This document shows positions 60,714 through 64,000 of a stretch of DNA of 64,000 nt, one piece after another. The notes under the pieces were generated by a model. It ran no database searches. It saw only the letters and a list, made by a program, of their open reading frames with translations, and was not told the origin of the DNA. The position numbers and the translations under genes were made by a program. Position 1 is the first letter of the stretch, and each line of letters opens with the position of its first letter. Source of the stretch: Sphaerochaeta halotolerans (lineage in GTDB: Bacteria > Spirochaetota > Spirochaetia > Sphaerochaetales > Sphaerochaetaceae); contig NZ_QUWK01000006.1 in the NCBI RefSeq assembly GCF_003429665.1, positions 1 through 64,000 on the forward strand, in the 5' to 3' direction.

Positions 60714-61421
60714 CTAGCGGTTTGAGCGACCGAATATCCGTAGGAGGAAGAGGAACATATTGATGAAATCGAGATACAGGGAAAGCGCTCCGATAATGCT
60801 CAGCTTGGTGAAGGTCTCTTCATCGATACCTGTTCCATAGCTCTGGTTCCAGCGTACAATCTTCTGGGTATCCCATGCGGTGAGACCAAGAAAGATGGCA
60901 ACACCGGCGAAGCTAATCAAGTAATCAAGACCGCTTGAGCCGAGGAACATGTTGAGTACCATCGTTCCGATCAAGCCCCACATTCCCATGACAAGATAGG
61001 AACCAATTCTGTTGAGATCCCGTTTTGTTGTCATGGCATACAGACTCATCCCTGCAAACATGAGCGCCGCGGTAAGGAAACTCTTGTAAATGACAGCCCC
61101 TGTATACACGATGAATATCGTACTCAACATGATGCCGTTGAGTGCGGAATAGGCTAAAAAAGCACCTATGGCACTTGCTTGACTCATCCTATCCAATCGT
61201 GCAGTGAGATAGAATACCAATGCAAACTCTCCGATGACGAGCAAGAAGAAGCCCATCATATTCCCGACAAGCGCCTGCAACAAAGCAGGATTACTTGCTA
61301 CAAAATAGGAAATCAAGGCCGTAAGGCCGAGCCCTGCGGTCATCCAAAGATATACGTTCTTCAATATCGTCCGTTCACGAGCTTGTACATTTTGAAGTAT
61401 TGAACTGTTGTATTCTGCCAT
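60714..61421 (-). CDS. Bax inhibitor-1/YccA-family membrane protein
   Basis: A 235-residue protein with seven membrane helices, starting with ERTILKNVYLWMTAGLGLTALISYF and ending LSIIGALSLYLDFINMFLFLLRIFGRSNR, the family ending with its conserved aspartate. Members leak Ca2+ or regulate membrane proteases. AGGAGG precedes the ATG. It converges on the PHP gene. Confidence 0.93.
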   Translation of the reverse strand: MAEYNSSILQNVQARERTILKNVYLWMTAGLGLTALISYFVASNPALLQALVGNMMGFFLLVIGEFALVFYLTARLDRMSQASAIGAFLAYSALNGIMLSTIFIVYTGAVIYKSFLTAALMFAGMSLYAMTTKRDLNRIGSYLVMGMWGLIGTMVLNMFLGSSGLDYLISFAGVAIFLGLTAWDTQKIVRWNQSYGTGIDEETFTKLSIIGALSLYLDFINMFLFLLRIFGRSNR

Positions 61422-61538
61422 TGTTGTTAGCCTCCTAACCCATCTCCTAATCTATCTTACCATAATTTCATCAATCCTGAAGAAAAGGTCAAGTGTTTGC
61501 TTGCGTTCAACCTGCTATGCAATTCCAATTCCTGATGA

Positions 61539-61544
61539 TATAGT
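61539..61544 (+). promoter_or_regulatory. -10 box of a leaderless-type promoter
   Basis: TATAGT lies 7 nt before the ATG at 61552 with no ribosome site between; the -35 region is poor. Confidence 0.35.
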
Positions 61545-61551
61545 TACGTTT

Positions 61552-62238
61552 ATGACAAACAAGCCTCTTCTACCCCTCATTGTTATCTTCATTGTTCTGC
61601 TCATGGGATGCACTTCCACGGGCCGAGAGGAACATGTCAGTGCACTCGAGGCTGAAAATGCCCTTCGTGAAGTGACCAAGTTAGCTAGCCAGACAGTGGA
61701 CGTGAATCTCTTCAATGAAATGGCCTTGCAGGATCTCCTACCGAAAGAGGCTGCACACTTTTCACAGATGGAAGGTATCCCGCTTTTCCTCGATCATCTT
61801 CAGCAGTGGCAGACCCAAGTCCAGCAAGCGTTTCGTAGCGTGTTGGTGCAGACTCCCCTCATTGTAGAGGAAAACACGAAGGAGGTGGTTTGGGAGAACC
61901 CTGTGGCAGCATTGAAGCAAGGAAATCAAAGTGCCACTCGAGAGTTGACCAAACAAAGAGGGGAAGAAATCAAGGCTCAAGTCATGAAACTGCTCCATGA
62001 AGCCCTGCAAGAAAGTGATGAAACATGGGATTTGGTCCTTGACCGCTATGGCATATGGCAAAAAGGAACGAGCCTTTGGGGAGAAGCCGTGCTCGCTGAG
62101 GTCACTAATAACCCATTTGAACACCTTTCAACGTTGTTCCTCCAGACCTATTTTGAAGAACTTGGAAAACAGGAGGAAATCCTGAGAACCACACCGGTTC
62201 CAAAAGGAAGCGGTTCCTTTCTGGAACTCTTTTGGTAG
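61552..62238 (+). CDS. Lipoprotein, DUF4197-like helical domain
   Basis: A 228-residue exported protein with the signal LLPLIVIFIVLLMGC (lipobox LLMGC). The mature part is helical and its composition (LREVTKLASQTVDVNLFNE, DLVLDRYGIWQKGTSLWGE, FLQTYFEELGKQEEILRTTP) resembles DUF4197 lipoproteins only loosely. The frame is open to 61408, but the ATG at 61552 starts the signal peptide and follows a -10-like box by 7 nt. rarA begins 11 nt after its stop, so they may be co-transcribed. Confidence 0.75.
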   Translation: MTNKPLLPLIVIFIVLLMGCTSTGREEHVSALEAENALREVTKLASQTVDVNLFNEMALQDLLPKEAAHFSQMEGIPLFLDHLQQWQTQVQQAFRSVLVQTPLIVEENTKEVVWENPVAALKQGNQSATRELTKQRGEEIKAQVMKLLHEALQESDETWDLVLDRYGIWQKGTSLWGEAVLAEVTNNPFEHLSTLFLQTYFEELGKQEEILRTTPVPKGSGSFLELFW

Positions 62239-62249
62239 GATGCACAGGT

Positions 62250-64000
62250 ATGAATCTATTTACCGCAGCAAATGAAGCTGAAGAGAGAAAAAACCAACCA
62301 CTTGCTTACCGAATGCGACCGCGTAACCTGGATGAGTACATCGGCCAGGATGCGATTATCGGGAAAGGTCGTTTGCTTAGGCGTGCGATACAGGCCGACC
62401 AACTTTCCTCAGTTATTTTCTATGGTCCACCAGGAACGGGGAAAACCACCCTTGCGAGAGTCATTGCAAACACCACAAAACGGCATTTTTCCACGCTTAA
62501 TGCAGTACTCTCCGGAGTGAAAGAACTTCGCTATGAGATTGAACAAGCACGCCAACGCTTGGAGTTGTACAGTCAAGGAACGATTCTTTTTGTGGATGAG
62601 GTACACCGCTGGAACAAGAGCCAGCAGGATGCCCTACTCCCCTGGGTTGAAAATGGGACAGTTATTCTCATCGGCGCTACAACGGAAAACCCCTATTTCG
62701 AGGTAAATGCGGCACTGGTGAGCAGGTCACGCATATTCCAATTGAAGAGTCTGACAAGTGAAGATCTTTTTGCCATCGCAAGGCAAGCTCTGAGGGATAA
62801 AGATCGAGGATATGGTGAATATTCTGTACAGTTTGAGGAAGGAGCCCTGGAGCATTTGGTCGAGGTTTCGAACGGAGATGCAAGGAGCTTGCTCAATGCA
62901 CTGCAACTTGCTGTCGAAACTTCCCTTGACGTCTTTCCTCCTGCCCCGGGAACCGAAATATTTATATCCAAAGATGCCGCAGAACAATCGATACAGAAAA
63001 AAGCAGTGCTGTATGACAAAGAGGGTGATTACCATTTTGATGTCATCAGTGCCTTCATCAAGAGCATTCGTGGCAGTGACCCCGATGCTACACTCTATTG
63101 GCTTGCGCGGATGGTCAGCGCAGGTGAAGACCCAAAGTTCATATTCAGAAGGATGCTTATCAGTGCCTGTGAAGATGTAGGGCTGGCCGACCCCTCAGCT
63201 ATTGTTGTGGTACAAGCGGATGCTCAGGCGTTTGAGCGTATTGGATTGCCTGAAGGACGGTTTCATCTTACCCATGCTGCTCTCTACCTAGCTACCACCG
63301 AAAAAAGCAACTCAACCATGGCTTTCTTTGATGCCCTTAAAGGTGTTGAACAACAAGCCCAAGATGAGGTGCCAAACCATCTTCGTGACGGCAACCGTGA
63401 TGCGAAAGGATTCGGGCATGGGGAAGGATACCTCTATCCTCACGCTTATCAAGATCACTGGGTTGCCCAGCAATACCTCCCCTCTTCTCTGCAAGGGAAG
63501 GTCTATTACCAGCCCAGTGACCAAGGGTATGAGAAAAGTATCAAGGAGAAGGTGCAGAGACACAGGGAAGAGCAGCTGGAAAGTGCCCAAAGCGATGCGT
63601 TCGTGGAGAACCTCACCTACTCTCCAGGCGACAAGAGCAGGCAAAGGTGGGTGAACAGGACCATCAGTGAACGAGGGGCGTTGCTCAAGGAGATACGGGA
63701 GCAACTCTTTCAAGGTATCCACCTGAGGCGGAGTGACCGGGTGCTTGTATGCAATGCCGGGCATGGATTGCTGCTTTGGGAAGCATATCGGGCAACTCCT
63801 GAAGGGTTGGTGGTTGCCCAGGTACGAAGCAAGGACCAGGAAGAACATATCAACCACTATGCGGCAACACTCTCTTCAGTGGAACGCCCCCATGTATACG
63901 CTGAGCCTCTTGAAACACTGCTACCACGCCTTGAAGATGGATTACACTTTGAAGCAATCATGGGAAGAAACGTGCTCAGTAGGGCAAAGCTCTCTGGACC
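62250..64000 (+). CDS. rarA: RarA/MgsA AAA+ ATPase with C-terminal fusion (partial, cut by window end)
   Basis: At least 583 codons, open at the right edge. Residues about 1-410 are Rar[16 protein letters not shown], Walker [11 protein letters not shown], Walker [17 protein letters not shown], sensor 1 [12 protein letters not shown], and the clamp-loader-like end ([24 protein letters not shown] and [18 protein letters not shown]). The conserved RarA end is followed by an added region: [20 protein letters not shown], then [20 protein letters not shown], which looks like a Rossmann methyltransferase-type domain with a glycine-rich loop. RarA acts at stalled replication forks. The start at 62250 has AGGA 9 nt upstream. 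Confidence 0.92.
   Translation, partial: MNLFTAANEAEERKNQPLAYRMRPRNLDEYIGQDAIIGKGRLLRRAIQADQLSSVIFYGPPGTGKTTLARVIANTTKRHFSTLNAVLSGVKELRYEIEQARQRLELYSQGTILFVDEVHRWNKSQQDALLPWVENGTVILIGATTENPYFEVNAALVSRSRIFQLKSLTSEDLFAIARQALRDKDRGYGEYSVQFEEGALEHLVEVSNGDARSLLNALQLAVETSLDVFPPAPGTEIFISKDAAEQSIQKKAVLYDKEGDYHFDVISAFIKSIRGSDPDATLYWLARMVSAGEDPKFIFRRMLISACEDVGLADPSAIVVVQADAQAFERIGLPEGRFHLTHAALYLATTEKSNSTMAFFDALKGVEQQAQDEVPNHLRDGNRDAKGFGHGEGYLYPHAYQDHWVAQQYLPSSLQGKVYYQPSDQGYEKSIKEKVQRHREEQLESAQSDAFVENLTYSPGDKSRQRWVNRTISERGALLKEIREQLFQGIHLRRSDRVLVCNAGHGLLLWEAYRATPEGLVVAQVRSKDQEEHINHYAATLSSVERPHVYAEPLETLLPRLEDGLHFEAIMGRNVLSRAKLSG

Overview
The window reads as chromosomal DNA of an anaerobic, fermentative, carbohydrate-using bacterium, most likely a spirochaete of the Sphaerochaeta type. 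This is an inference from gene content: a complete V-type (A/V) rotary ATPase operon, GH4/GH13/GH78 sugar enzymes, a CUT1 ABC sugar importer without its own ATPase, the LL-diaminopimelate aminotransferase (DapL) route to lysine, and clostridial-type ferredoxins. No rRNA, CRISPR array or prophage was seen. One tRNA, one complete insertion sequence, one decayed transposase and one two-copy structured repeat are present.

Layout. 0.4-5 kb: GNAT acetyltransferase, beta-CASP metallo-hydrolase, LUD-domain protein, iron alcohol dehydrogenase, then copy A of a structured repeat. 5.3-14.8 kb (minus strand): V-ATPase operon G/H-C-I-K-F-E-A-B-D, continuing by overlap into a universal stress protein and a PTS EIIA-type protein. 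14.9-19.0 kb (minus): PapD-like chaperone and an unusual outer-membrane usher with no pilin gene beside them. 19.1-26 kb: TetR regulator, tRNA-Pro, then a minus-strand sugar locus (binding protein, two permeases, GH4 enzyme with a CHEI motif, LacI regulator) with two palindromic operators. 26-32 kb is accessory DNA: transposase relic, alpha-amylase, repeat copy B, a large lipoprotein gene broken by a frameshift and cut through its signal peptide by an IS1595-like element, then the IS itself. 32-43.5 kb: GH78 rhamnosidase, arylsulfotransferase-like protein, DUF1295 protein, membrane-anchored MsrB-MsrA fusion, AzlCD amino acid exporter, TatD-like hydrolase, TcdA and lipoproteins. 43.5-48 kb (minus): dapB-dapA-dapL-lysA-thioesterase. 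48-54.8 kb: TopB, iron-sulfur proteins, xseA-xseB, purU. 54.9-64 kb: an Amt-PII fusion with a two-hairpin leader, M29 aminopeptidase, pseudouridine synthase, a CBS/HATPase-DRTGG-PHP trio, a BI-1 protein, a lipoprotein, and RarA fused to a C-terminal extension that runs off the window.

Themes. Several genes (lacI, the arylsulfotransferase, DUF1295, azlC, tatD-like, CBS-ATPase and the 61.5-kb lipoprotein) have a sigma-70-like -10 box ending 6-7 nt before the ATG and no Shine-Dalgarno, which predicts leaderless mRNAs. Three convergent gene pairs end in overlapping CTAG/CTAA double stops. The most notable items are the Amt-PII fusion with its hairpin leader, the pilin-less chaperone-usher pair beside the V-ATPase operon, the UspA/EIIA tail of that operon, the two-copy structured repeat with a compensatory base change, and the IS-truncated, poly-G-containing lipoprotein gene.
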